A DNA stretch of 28,901 nucleotides. It comes from DYIU01 sp038326775. Its GTDB lineage: Bacteria; Actinomycetota; Geothermincolia; Fen-727; Anoxymicrobiaceae. The number at the start of each line of letters is the position of its first letter. The stretch's first letter is position 1. The notes under the pieces were generated by a model. The model did not search any database and had not been told where the DNA came from. It was given only the letters and a program-made list of their open reading frames with translations. Shown here in pieces: positions 22,161-28,901 of the stretch. The stretch covers positions 1 to 28,901 of the forward strand of contig JBBQKJ010000039.1 of the NCBI GenBank assembly GCA_038326775.1, written 5' to 3'. A program made the translations under genes and the position numbers.

Positions 22161-23513
22161 CTACTGCTCGAAGAGCTTCTCGAACACCTGCCCCTTGTAG
22201 GTGGAGCGTTCCAGCTCCCCGGCCTCGACCCAGGTTATCTCCGGGGTGAACTTTGCCCTGGTGTGGAACGCTTCTTTCATCTCCGCCTCCAGCTCGGGGA
22301 GCTTCTCTTCGGGGAACTCCTCGGCGCGCTCGATCTTCAGCTTGAGAGGGGGGATGACCCTGGGCGGCTTTTCGGTGAGCACGATGCGGTACTCGCCCGT
22401 GACCCTGGGCGCGAAGGATGAGACAACACCCTCGACCATGGTCGGGTAGACGATAGCCCCCTTGACCTTGAGCATGTCGTCGGTCCTTCCCACTACCTTG
22501 TAGCGGAACCCGGTTTTTCCGCAGGCGCATGGGGAGATGAAGACCTGCTGGATGTCCCCGAGGCTGGTGCGAAGCCACGCCATGCCGTCCCCCTCTAGCA
22601 CGGTGAAGAGCGCCTCTCCCTCCGCGCCGTCCTCGAGCGGGATCGGCTCCTTGGTCTCCGGGTCCACAAGCTCGTAATAGGCGAGGTCGTCGGCCGTCCA
22701 GTGCATCCCCTGGTACTCCTCGTGGTCGCAGGAGAACCCGAACCCGGCGCCGGCGTCGAACAGGCGCGCCCCGTAGGCGGACTCCAACCTCTGCCGCACC
22801 TCCGGGATGCCCGCCCCGGGCTCGCCACCGCACATGAGGATTCTCAAGCCCAGGTCCTTCGGGTCTCTACCCTGGGCTTGCAGTTTCTCGATGAGGTACT
22901 CCGCCATCGACGGCGTGCCCGAATAGACGGTCCCCTTGAAGAGGGCCTGCATGAGCAGGACGCGGTCCGTGCCCGCCTCCGCGCCCACGGGTATGGCCAT
23001 GGCGCCCAGCTTGTGCATTCCCATCAGCGTGGGTATGCCGGCGATCACCATCGAGAGGGCGAAGCAGAAAAGCACGCGGTCGGTGGACCGCATTCCCGCC
23101 CGCCAGGCGCCGCGCACCATGGCCTCACCCCATACGTCGACCATGTCGTGCCAGGTCATCGGGTAGGGGGTAGGGATGCCGGTGGTGCCGGTGGTGGTGG
23201 CCATGATGTTAAGGTCATCGACCGAGACGGGCATTATCTGGTCGAGGACCGCGAGGATGTCGCCGCCGGACTCCACGGCCATCGCGCGGATTGCCTCCTT
23301 GTCCAGGATCGGCACGCTCCTGCTGAACTCCTCGAAGTTGTTGACCTTGTCCGGCTTCAGCCCCGCCTGCTCGAACTGCTTCCTGTAGAACGGGGCATTG
23401 TCATTGAGACGCGCGAGTTGTTTCTTGAGCTTGGCGAACTGGATCTCGCGCATCCCGGGGGTGTTGAGCTTTGTCTCGATCTCCATGTTCCAGTAAGGTC
23501 GATTGTCAACCAT
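22161..23513 (-). CDS. Phenylacetate-CoA ligase-like (PaaK family) adenylating enzyme
   Basis: The 450-aa protein has the PaaK-type plan: an N-terminal REIQFAKLKKQLARLNDNAPFYRKQFEQAGLKPD, then FSRSVPILDKEAIRAM, the phosphate-binding loop MATTTGTTGIPTPYPMT, GTPSMAEYLIEKL, LMCGGEPGAGIPEVRQRLES, DAGAGFGFSCD in the acceptor-binding region, and the C-terminal hinge FRYKVVGRTDDMLKVKGAIVYPTMVEGVV. It should activate an aryl or related carboxylic acid as its CoA ester; the exact substrate is not known, and these proteins also appear in coenzyme F390 synthetases. I chose ATG 23513, which has GGAGGAGG at 8 nt, over ATG 23531. The long open frame running to 24071 is a shadow of the phosphofructokinase gene. 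Confidence 0.87.
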   Translation of the reverse strand: MVDNRPYWNMEIETKLNTPGMREIQFAKLKKQLARLNDNAPFYRKQFEQAGLKPDKVNNFEEFSRSVPILDKEAIRAMAVESGGDILAVLDQIMPVSVDDLNIMATTTGTTGIPTPYPMTWHDMVDVWGEAMVRGAWRAGMRSTDRVLFCFALSMVIAGIPTLMGMHKLGAMAIPVGAEAGTDRVLLMQALFKGTVYSGTPSMAEYLIEKLQAQGRDPKDLGLRILMCGGEPGAGIPEVRQRLESAYGARLFDAGAGFGFSCDHEEYQGMHWTADDLAYYELVDPETKEPIPLEDGAEGEALFTVLEGDGMAWLRTSLGDIQQVFISPCACGKTGFRYKVVGRTDDMLKVKGAIVYPTMVEGVVSSFAPRVTGEYRIVLTEKPPRVIPPLKLKIERAEEFPEEKLPELEAEMKEAFHTRAKFTPEITWVEAGELERSTYKGQVFEKLFEQ

Positions 23514-23563
23514 CTCTATTGCCTCCTCCATTGAAGCTCGATGTCTCCTCGATCCGAGCCCGC

Positions 23564-24589
23564 TCAGTAGAAGAGCTTTGCCAGCTCGAACAGCTCGAGG
23601 TCGATTGTCTTGGTGCCCCTTAGCGCCTGGTCGTACGGCACCGCCTCCAAGCTGTTCGAAGCGATGCAGGACATGTGGTCGAATACCCCGTCCTTGACCA
23701 TCTCCACCGCGTGAGCCCCCAACCGGGTTGCGAGCACCCGGTCGAAGACAGTGGGGACTCCTCCCCTCTGCAGGTGGCCGAGGTGGGTCACCCTGGTCTC
23801 GTGTCCGGTGCGCTCCTCGATCTCCGCGGCCAGCCACCCGCCCACGCCGCCGAGCCGCACGTGACCGAACGGGTCCTTCTTCTGGTTCTCGATAAACTGC
23901 TCTTCCCTTCCCGCGGGCTTCGCGCCCTCGGCGACCACGATGATGCTGAACTTCTTGTTCATGCCGCGCCGCTTCTCGATGCGTTCGATGACCTCGTCGG
24001 TGGAGAACGGGATCTCCGGCACCAGTATGTTGTCGGCGCCCCCCGCCAGTCCGGAGATAAGGGCTATCCATCCCGCGTCGCGGCCCATCACCTCCAGTAT
24101 CATGATCCGGTGGTGTGAGGACGCGGTTGTGTGGAGCTTGTCCAGCGCATCGCAGGCGACCTGGGCGGCGGTGTCGAAGCCGATAGAGTAGTCTGTGCCC
24201 GGCAGGTCGTTGTCAATCGTCTGGGGGACCCCGACGCATTTGACCCCGTATTCGGCGAGCCGGTGGGCGACCCAGTTGGTGTCCTCGCCACCGATCGCGA
24301 TAACGGCGTCGATGCCGTGCTTCTTCAGATTCACCATCACGTTCTCGAGCCCGTTTTCCAGGTTGAAGGGGTTGGTGCGGGAGGTGCCCAGGATGGTGCC
24401 CCCCCTCTGCACGATGCCCGACACCGATCCCATGAAGAGCGGCTCGACCTCGTCCAGGACCAGCCCGCGCCAGCCTTGCTTTATCCCGACGACCCCGAAC
24501 CCCTCGGCGTAGGCCTTCCGCACCACTGCGCGGATGGCGGCGTTTATCGCCGAGGAGTCGCCCCCGCCGGTCAGCAGCCCTATCCTCAT
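23564..24589 (-). CDS. 6-phosphofructokinase, GGED type (possibly pyrophosphate-dependent)
   Basis: The 341-aa protein phosphorylates fructose 6-phosphate. It has GLLTGGGDSSAINAAIR at the N-terminus, RGGTILGTSRTNPF, AIGGEDTN (99-105), GVPQTIDNDLPGTDYSIGFDTA with the catalytic TIDND, EVMGRDAGWIAL, and the C-terminal LGHLQRGGVPTVFDRV. ATP-dependent enzymes carry Gly in the GGDGS position and Gly before TIDND; pyrophosphate-dependent ones have Asp and Lys. This protein has Asp at the first site but Gln at the second, a mixed pattern, so the phosphoryl donor is uncertain. ATG 24589 follows GGGGAGAG. It leads an operon with the PaaK-like and msrBA genes. Confidence 0.93.
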   Translation of the reverse strand: MRIGLLTGGGDSSAINAAIRAVVRKAYAEGFGVVGIKQGWRGLVLDEVEPLFMGSVSGIVQRGGTILGTSRTNPFNLENGLENVMVNLKKHGIDAVIAIGGEDTNWVAHRLAEYGVKCVGVPQTIDNDLPGTDYSIGFDTAAQVACDALDKLHTTASSHHRIMILEVMGRDAGWIALISGLAGGADNILVPEIPFSTDEVIERIEKRRGMNKKFSIIVVAEGAKPAGREEQFIENQKKDPFGHVRLGGVGGWLAAEIEERTGHETRVTHLGHLQRGGVPTVFDRVLATRLGAHAVEMVKDGVFDHMSCIASNSLEAVPYDQALRGTKTIDLELFELAKLFY

Positions 24590-24703
24590 GTTCTCTCCCC
24601 GTGTTCCGTTGAGCAGAGGCCCCGGAAAGGGACCGGCCCCCCTTGAGCTATTCCGTATTGAACCTTCGTAGCTACGGGCGGGTTTCCTTCCCGCCGGCCT
24701 GGG

Positions 24704-24709
24704 ATTATA
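24704..24709 (-). promoter_or_regulatory. Candidate -10 box for the phosphofructokinase operon
   Basis: A perfect TATAAT is read on the minus strand about 115 nt upstream of the ATG, but I see no good -35 at 16-18 nt. The predicted leader carries a hairpin (GGCGGG, 7-nt loop, CCCGCC at 24679-24697). The shared 215-bp region between this gene and the divergent solute-binding gene holds nothing else I recognise. Confidence 0.35.
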
Positions 24710-24803
24710 GGGCGGCCCGGATCGTTCAGCGGCGTTGAAAAGGGGTAAACTCAAGCAGGGCTCGGAGTGAATAGCCCTGATGAGGCCACGGAGAGGTTCG
24801 AGG

Positions 24804-25729
24804 ATGAAAAGGAATGTCACTTACTTACTGGTCTTACTGCTGGCAGCGTGCGCCATTCTGGTAACGGCTTCCTGCGCCGACCTGTCCGCGAAGCGGAGCG
24901 TGAGGATCGGAGTCCTCCTGCCGCTGAAGGGCGAGCGGCCGCTGGCCTGGGAGAAGGTGCTCGACTGGGTCCGCGACGGGATAAACTCCGAGCTGGAGGG
25001 GCAGGGGTTCACAATCGAACTCGCCTACCGCAACACATTCGGGGAAGATATCCAGGAACTGGCCAAGGAACTCGTGCGGGACAGCTCCATCCAGGTCGTG
25101 ATCGGGCCGGAGACCAGCCGCGAAGCGCTGCTCATCGCGCCTCTCTTTGAAAAAGCCGGCAAGCTGCTCGTCAGTCCTTCGGCGACCTCCGACGAGCTGT
25201 TCAGGGCGTTCTCGCGGGGCAGGTACTTCGTGCGCACCTGCCAGAGCGACGTGGCCCAGGTGCGAAGCATACTGCACGTGCTCGCGACGCAGGGCGCCCG
25301 GCGGGTGTCCCTTGTCTACGAGGACAGCAGCTAGGGCGCAGTTTCTACAACTGGACGGGGTTCTTCGCCACGGAAATGGGGATGCGGCTTACCGATGTGG
25401 TGAGATTCTCGAGCGGCCAGGACGACCTGTCCCGCGTGGTATCGACGGCGCTTGCCGGCGGCCCCGACCGTGTCATCGCCGCCGCGTTCCCGGAGGACGC
25501 GGAGAAGATAAAGAAGGAGCTCGACCGCTCGGGGGCTGGCGCGAAGCTCTTCCTGACGGACGCGGGAACCCAGCCAGCGCTCATCAATGGCCTGAAGTCT
25601 GAGGCCGAAGGCCTGCAGGGTGTGGCGCCGGCGCCCGATCCCGGGTCGGGCTTCCGTGCCGGGTATCGCAAGGCCTTCAAGCGTCCGAGCGAGGCGTTCG
25701 CGGCCGAGACGTACGACGCGATGGCCCTC
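24804..25729 (+). pseudogene. ABC transporter solute-binding lipoprotein (type 1 periplasmic fold), frameshifted and truncated
   Basis: ATG 24804, preceded by GAGG, begins a lipoprotein signal (LLVLLLAACAILVTASC, Cys 24) and a branched-chain-amino-acid-type binding fold: VRIGVLLPLKGE, ELAYRNTFGEDIQELAKELV, IQVVIGPETSREALLIAPLFEKAGKLLVSPSAT and YFVRTCQSD. A TAG at 25332 interrupts it after VYEDSS. In the next frame it resumes at once as GRSFYNWTGFFATEMGMRLT; one lost base (TACGGG to TAGGG) explains the break, restoring SSYGRSFYNW. The second part ends abruptly after SEAFAAETYDAMAL near 25729, where homologues continue for about 80 residues. From that base on the sequence is the reverse strand of the mnhE-like gene. 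The protein is inactive unless both breaks are assembly errors. Confidence 0.8.
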
Positions 25730-26230
25730 GCCGAAGAGCCATGCGACCATTCTTTCGAGCTTTCCCTCCGCGAGGTCCGCGTCGTGGGCTTCCGCGAGGC
25801 AGTGGACATAGAACCTGGAGCCATCGATCTCCAGCGTGACCGTGCCCGGGGTCAGGTTGATTGCCCCGGCCAGCACAGACTTCGCGTTGTCCGATTCCAG
25901 GTAAGAGTCGAAACTCACTATCCGGGGGTCGATGGGCAGGCTCGGCGACATGACCCGCTTGAACACGTCAAGGTTCGCGCAGGCTATCTCCCACAGAAGG
26001 AGCGTGAAGAAGACAGGCGCCCTTGCTACCATACCGCCGCTCCAGCGACTGTGGTACTGACGCGGCAGAAGGTAGTTCGAGAGTATGGCCAAAAAGATGC
26101 TGGCGGCCGCGCCCAGGATCAGTTTCGCCCAGCGGAACCGGGCGGCGAGGAGCAGCCAGAAAGCAAACAGTATCAGCGCCAAAGGGATAGAGCGTCTCAA
26201 CTCGCGCAAGAAAGACATGGACCGCTTCAC
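25331..26230 (-). CDS. MnhE/MrpE-like cation antiporter subunit E with run-on C-terminus
   Basis: The first about 166 residues match the antiporter subunit E family: two N-terminal hydrophobic helices (IPLALILFAFWLLLAA, LILGAAASIFLAILSNYLL), VFFTLLLWEIACANLDVFKRVMSP, then the soluble part PRIVSFDSYLESDNAKSVLAGAINLTPGTVTLEIDGSRFYVHCLAEAHDADLAEGKLERMVAWLFG. Subunit E is a small part of multi-subunit Na+(K+)/H+ antiporters. Beyond about 25732 the frame runs for another 130 residues through the antisense of the solute-binding gene, without homology-like character, to a stop at 25331. The native stop appears to have been deleted. GTG 26230 is chosen because GAGGAG lies 4 nt before it. No other Mrp/Mnh subunits are nearby in the window. 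Confidence 0.7.
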   Translation of the reverse strand: MKRSMSFLRELRRSIPLALILFAFWLLLAARFRWAKLILGAAASIFLAILSNYLLPRQYHSRWSGGMVARAPVFFTLLLWEIACANLDVFKRVMSPSLPIDPRIVSFDSYLESDNAKSVLAGAINLTPGTVTLEIDGSRFYVHCLAEAHDADLAEGKLERMVAWLFGEGHRVVRLGRERLARTLEGLAIPGTEARPGIGRRRHTLQAFGLRLQAIDERWLGSRVRQEELRASPRAVELLLYLLRVLRERGGDDTVGAAGKRRRYHAGQVVLAARESHHIGKPHPHFRGEEPRPVVETAP

Positions 26231-26391
26231 CGGACTCCTCGAACGCTCGTCCCCACGCAGACCGGCACCGCCCAGAAGTCTACTTGCACGTTTCGAGACG
26301 TGTCAACAACACACGGGCCCGGTTCGCGTCCGCCGCGTTAGCGGGTGTAGAATGCTCGAGACCTCGGTGGGATATGGGGAAAGGAGAGGCA

Positions 26392-26541
26392 ATGAAAAAG
26401 CGCGCAGTCCAGGCGTTCGGCGCTCTCCTCCAGGGGATACGCCCCCTACTAGGAGTCAACGAGGCAACGGGGTCAGGCCCGGGTGGCGCTCCGGGCCGCC
26501 CGCCGCCTTTGCGGCTGCCAGAGAAAGGACGCGGGGAGTGA
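26392..26541 (+). CDS. Possible 49-aa leader ORF containing an interspersed repeat
   Basis: ATG 26392 has a strong AAAGGAGAGG five bases upstream and the frame (MKKRAVQAFGALLQGIRPLL then Gly/Pro-rich) stops in a GTGA overlap with the hydrolase start at 26538. From about residue 23 it is encoded by the inverted CCTGACCCC repeat and low-complexity sequence, so this could be the front of an older gene that was replaced by the repeat. I recognise no family. Confidence 0.3.
   Translation: MKKRAVQAFGALLQGIRPLLGVNEATGSGPGGAPGRPPPLRLPEKGRGE
26461..26482 (-). repeat. Third copy of the CCTGACCCC interspersed motif
   Basis: On the minus strand this reads GCCTGACCCCGTTGCCTC, sharing its core and part of its 3' context with the copies at 18-36 and 11930/11970. 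Unlike the tandem copies it is single. Confidence 0.4.
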
Positions 26542-27356
26542 GCGAGTCGTTCTGCGAACTGAGACCCCTCGAACGTGTCAAGGCCGGCGACATAGAGATT
26601 GCCTATAAGTCGTTCGGCTCGGGCGAGCCGCTGGTCATGATAACGGGCTACATCGCGACAATGGAACTATGGGACCCGTTGTTCGTTCGGACCCTCGCTG
26701 AAGACCACATGGTCGTTATCTTCGATAACCGCGGCACGGGGGAGACGACCGGCGGAACGGCGGAATGGACCATCGACCAGTTTGCTGATGATACGGCCGG
26801 ATTGATAGAGGCCCTCGGCCTGCAAAAGGCGAACGTGCTGGGCTGGTCCATGGGCGGGGACATCGCGCTCGGCCTGGCGGTAAGGCACCCGGACAAGGTT
26901 TCAAAGCTCGTTGTTTACGCGGGTGATTGTGGCGGCCCGGAAAAGGTGGACCCCCCGGGGTACCTCGAGATACTCAAGGAATACCGCGACGTCCACGCCC
27001 ATTTCAAGCGGATATTCGCCACGCTCTTCCCTGGCGAATGGATGGAAGAGCACCCCGACTACTGGAAGTCATTCCAGGTCCCCTGCCAGGTAGACAATCC
27101 GCTCGACATTATCAGGCAGAACAACGCGTACAAGAAATGGCCGGGTGTCTACAGGGAACTCTCGGATATCAGGGTGCCCGTGCTGGTCGTTACCGGCGAC
27201 GAAGACCTGTCGACCCCTCCGGAAAACGCGGATATACTCGCGGAGAGGATTTCCGGCGCTCGCCTTGTCCGGTTCGCGGGGGCCGGCCACGGGCTTCAGT
27301 ACCAGTATCCGAAAGAGTTCGCGAAAGTGGTCGCCCGGTTCCTGGATGCCCCGTAA
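26538..27356 (+). CDS. Alpha/beta hydrolase
   Basis: The 272-aa protein is a classical alpha/beta-hydrolase: SGEPLVMITGYIATMELWDPLF, VVIFDNRGTGETTGGTAEWTIDQFADDTAGLIEALGL, the nucleophile elbow GWSMGGD, the acid in VVTGDEDLSTPPENAD and the His in FAGAGHGLQYQYP. It is likely an esterase, lactonase or related enzyme; the substrate is not determinable. The GTG at 26538 is taken as start because it overlaps the upstream small ORF (GTGA) and the residues before it, although in frame, are Arg/Pro-rich and shadow-like. GGGGA lies directly before the GTG. Confidence 0.9.
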   Translation: MSESFCELRPLERVKAGDIEIAYKSFGSGEPLVMITGYIATMELWDPLFVRTLAEDHMVVIFDNRGTGETTGGTAEWTIDQFADDTAGLIEALGLQKANVLGWSMGGDIALGLAVRHPDKVSKLVVYAGDCGGPEKVDPPGYLEILKEYRDVHAHFKRIFATLFPGEWMEEHPDYWKSFQVPCQVDNPLDIIRQNNAYKKWPGVYRELSDIRVPVLVVTGDEDLSTPPENADILAERISGARLVRFAGAGHGLQYQYPKEFAKVVARFLDAP

Positions 27357-27423
27357 GCTCGATAGGATATGGTAGGGGTGAAAGCGCGACCCGGGCGCGC
27401 GGAAACTCGAAGGAGGCTGTCGC

Positions 27424-28335
27424 ATGCCGAGCGTTGAGAGCAGGTTCTTCAAAGTGGTTATCCGGGTGGTCGTGAAGCTGTTCATCAACGACTACTACCA
27501 CGAGAAGTACCTGAGGTTCGTCTACTCGAATGTCCTTCCCCGCCTGTCTCGGGACGTCCCGGGAGTCAGGTGCGAAAATGTCAGCGTCTCGGGCATCCCC
27601 GGCGCGTGGCTGATACCCGATGACGCGGACGAGGGCCGGGCGATCCTCTTCCTGCATGGGGGCTCATACGTCATCGGTTCCATCAAGAGCCATCGTGACC
27701 TGGCATCCCAGATTGCGGCCGCCGCCCGGTGCCGCGCCCTGATAATCGATTATCGATTGGCGCCGGAGAACAAGTTCCCGGCCGCCGTCGAAGACGCGGC
27801 AAAGTCGTATGAATGGCTTCTGTCGCGGGGATACGAGCCGGAAAAGATAATGCTGGCGGGCGACTCCGCGGGCGGGGGCTTGAGCGTGGCCGCCCTGGTA
27901 TACCTTCGCGATTCGGGGCACCCGATGCCGGCCGGAGCGATGCTGCTTTCGCCGTGGACAGACCTCGGGGTGACAGGCGAGAGCGTGACGACCAGGGCAT
28001 CCGCAGACCCGATGCTCGTTGCCGGAGCCGTGAGGAAGGACGCCGCAAGGTACCTGGGAGGCGCCGACGCGAGAGACCCCCTCGCCTCCCCGATATACGC
28101 GGACCTGGCGGGGCTTCCCCCTCTATATATACAGGTTGGCACGTCCGAGATACTGCTCGATGACGCGCGGCGCCTCGCCGAGCGGGCGAAAGGCGACGGC
28201 GTCGAGGTGGACCTGGACGTATGGGTCGGGATGTTCCACGTCTGGCAGTTCTTCTCGCCGTTGATCCCCGAAAGCAGGATGGCGATCGAAGAGCTGGGCG
28301 AGTTTTTCAGAAGAACCGTGAACGCTCCCGGTTGA
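27424..28335 (+). CDS. Alpha/beta hydrolase fold-3 esterase (HSL family)
   Basis: The 303-aa protein belongs to the hormone-sensitive-lipase-like esterases. It has the oxyanion motif FLHGGSYVIGS, DYRLAPENKFPAAVEDA, the nucleophile motif GDSAGGGLS, LLSPWTDL, the catalytic Asp region VGTSEILLDDARRLAE and the His in GMFHVWQFF. It should hydrolyse short- to medium-chain esters. AAGGAGG precedes the ATG at 27424. It follows the other hydrolase by 67 bp on the same strand and may share its transcript. Confidence 0.94.
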   Translation: MPSVESRFFKVVIRVVVKLFINDYYHEKYLRFVYSNVLPRLSRDVPGVRCENVSVSGIPGAWLIPDDADEGRAILFLHGGSYVIGSIKSHRDLASQIAAAARCRALIIDYRLAPENKFPAAVEDAAKSYEWLLSRGYEPEKIMLAGDSAGGGLSVAALVYLRDSGHPMPAGAMLLSPWTDLGVTGESVTTRASADPMLVAGAVRKDAARYLGGADARDPLASPIYADLAGLPPLYIQVGTSEILLDDARRLAERAKGDGVEVDLDVWVGMFHVWQFFSPLIPESRMAIEELGEFFRRTVNAPG

Positions 28336-28391
28336 GTAGCGCGCGAGAACAACCGGCGCCCGGCCCGGCCGCCGGCGGCATCGGAGGAAAG

Positions 28392-28691
28392 ATGGAGCTC
28401 AAGTATGACCACATGGGAATACCGACTGGCGAAGCGCGCGGGAACGAGAAGTACCTCGAGAAATACAGGATCCATGTCTCCGGCTATGAAGACAGCGACT
28501 ACGGAATCGAATGGTTGCGCTTCGAGGCTGACAGCCCGTCCGACGGCATAATCGTGGCCTTCATAGAGGAGAACGGCGCGCCGATCGAGTTCATCGAGGT
28601 TGCCGGGGGCGCCGCGGGCACTCAGATAATCCCAAGGAGCTCGCTAGCTACGGCGGCCGGGGTGAACTCGGTTCTTCTGAAAAACGGATAG
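28392..28691 (+). CDS. Shortened VOC/glyoxalase-like protein
   Basis: The 99-aa product starts MELKYDHMGIPTGEARGNEKY, then VSGYEDSDYGIEWLRFEADSP, and continues SDGIIVAFIEENGAPIEFIEVAGG. These two segments correspond to the beginning and end of a small vicinal-oxygen-chelate-like family. From memory of that family, about 35-40 residues normally lie between them (a PHVAFEVDDLE-like strand-loop and the following helix). Here the parts are joined in frame at DSP/SDG. A 26-residue Ala/Gly/Ser tail follows. GGAGG lies 4 nt before the ATG. Probably nonfunctional or altered in fold; the family assignment is moderate because it rests on recalled homologues. Confidence 0.65.
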   Translation: MELKYDHMGIPTGEARGNEKYLEKYRIHVSGYEDSDYGIEWLRFEADSPSDGIIVAFIEENGAPIEFIEVAGGAAGTQIIPRSSLATAAGVNSVLLKNG

Positions 28692-28733
28692 TATACGGGT
28701 GAAGAGAGCCGGTCATCACGATTGGGGGATGAG

Positions 28734-28901
28734 ATGAGCGAGAAGTACATCCTGGTGAACGACGTCGGGACCACGGGAACGCGGGCCATCGTCTACGACC
28801 GCAAGACCAACGTCATCGCCGAGGCGTATTCCGAGCTGTCGCAGATTTTCCCCAGGCCGGGGTGGACCGAGCAGGACCCCGTCGACATCTACGACAAGTG
28901 C
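28734..28901 (+). CDS. FGGY-family carbohydrate kinase, probably glycerol kinase (5' end only)
   Basis: The 56 visible residues begin YILVNDVGTTGTRAIVYDRKTNVIAEAYSEL, the phosphate-1 loop of the FGGY family, and continue FPRPGWTEQDPVDIYDKC, matching the P-GWxEQDP segment of glycerol kinase-like enzymes. GGGGGATGAG stands before the ATG at 28734. The window ends inside the gene, so sugar specificity cannot be settled; glycerol kinase is the best guess. Confidence 0.85.
   Translation, partial: MSEKYILVNDVGTTGTRAIVYDRKTNVIAEAYSELSQIFPRPGWTEQDPVDIYDKC

Noticed and set aside
22161..24071. A 636-aa fusion upstream of the PaaK-like protein
   Set aside because: The extra N-terminal part is the shifted frame of the phosphofructokinase gene; GGAGGAGG marks the real start at 23513.
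24679..24697. GGCGGG/CCCGCC hairpin as an intrinsic terminator
   Set aside because: No T-run follows on either strand, and it lies in a divergent intergenic region where no gene ends.

Overview
The window comes from a high-GC bacterium with dense genes, many 1-35 bp start/stop overlaps and frequent GTG starts. A DUF3068 membrane protein, a GGED-type phosphofructokinase, a RACo-like corrinoid reactivator and an extended B12 salvage operon together suggest an anaerobic, deep-branching actinobacterium. That placement is inference; there is no rRNA or marker gene to confirm it.

Layout. (1) 40-3181, minus strand: an operon of a RACo-type [2Fe-2S]/ASKHA corrinoid activator, a damaged CobW/HypB-like GTPase, an unrecognised 154-aa protein and a GNAT acetyltransferase. 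(2) 3342-4391, plus: a DUF3068 protein with one membrane helix at each end. (3) 4395-13756, plus: a textbook promoter (TTGACT-17-TACAAT), a cobalamin riboswitch, an intrinsic terminator, then nine tightly coupled genes. These are B12/corrinoid uptake (btuF, btuC, btuD) and nucleotide-loop assembly or late B12 steps (cobT, cobU, cobQ, cbiB, a CobD-type aminotransferase, cobS). There are no corrin-ring genes, so the operon imports and finishes corrinoids. (4) 13878-16053: an ECF-like sigma factor overlapping a membrane-anchored FecR-domain protein with a Pro-rich linker and two related beta domains. (5) 16066-18431, minus: an acyl-CoA ligase and a PHP-domain phosphoesterase. (6) 18704-20704: an IS1634-like insertion sequence, followed by a vapBC toxin-antitoxin relic. 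(7) 21218-24589, minus: a 6-phosphofructokinase, phenylacetate-CoA-ligase-like protein, msrB, msrA operon. (8) 24804-26230: a frameshifted, truncated ABC solute-binding protein running tail to tail into an MnhE-like antiporter subunit. (9) 26538-28901, plus: two alpha/beta hydrolases, a shortened VOC-like protein and the start of an FGGY/glycerol kinase.

The most unusual property is a set of apparent deletion scars. The CobW-like gene, the vapBC relic, the solute-binding protein/mnhE junction and the VOC-like gene each look as though an internal block was removed, two of them at short repeated bases. A 40-bp tandem duplication at the cbiB/cobD boundary adds a further small rearrangement and contains a CCTGACCCC motif that also occurs near both ends of the window. 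Either this genome is eroding by microhomology deletion or the assembly collapsed at short repeats; read mapping would separate the two. I did not find a clearly new multi-gene system. The best candidates for undescribed biology are the BtuD C-terminal domain, the 154-aa partner of the RACo/CobW pair, and the sigma/FecR surface-protein pair.
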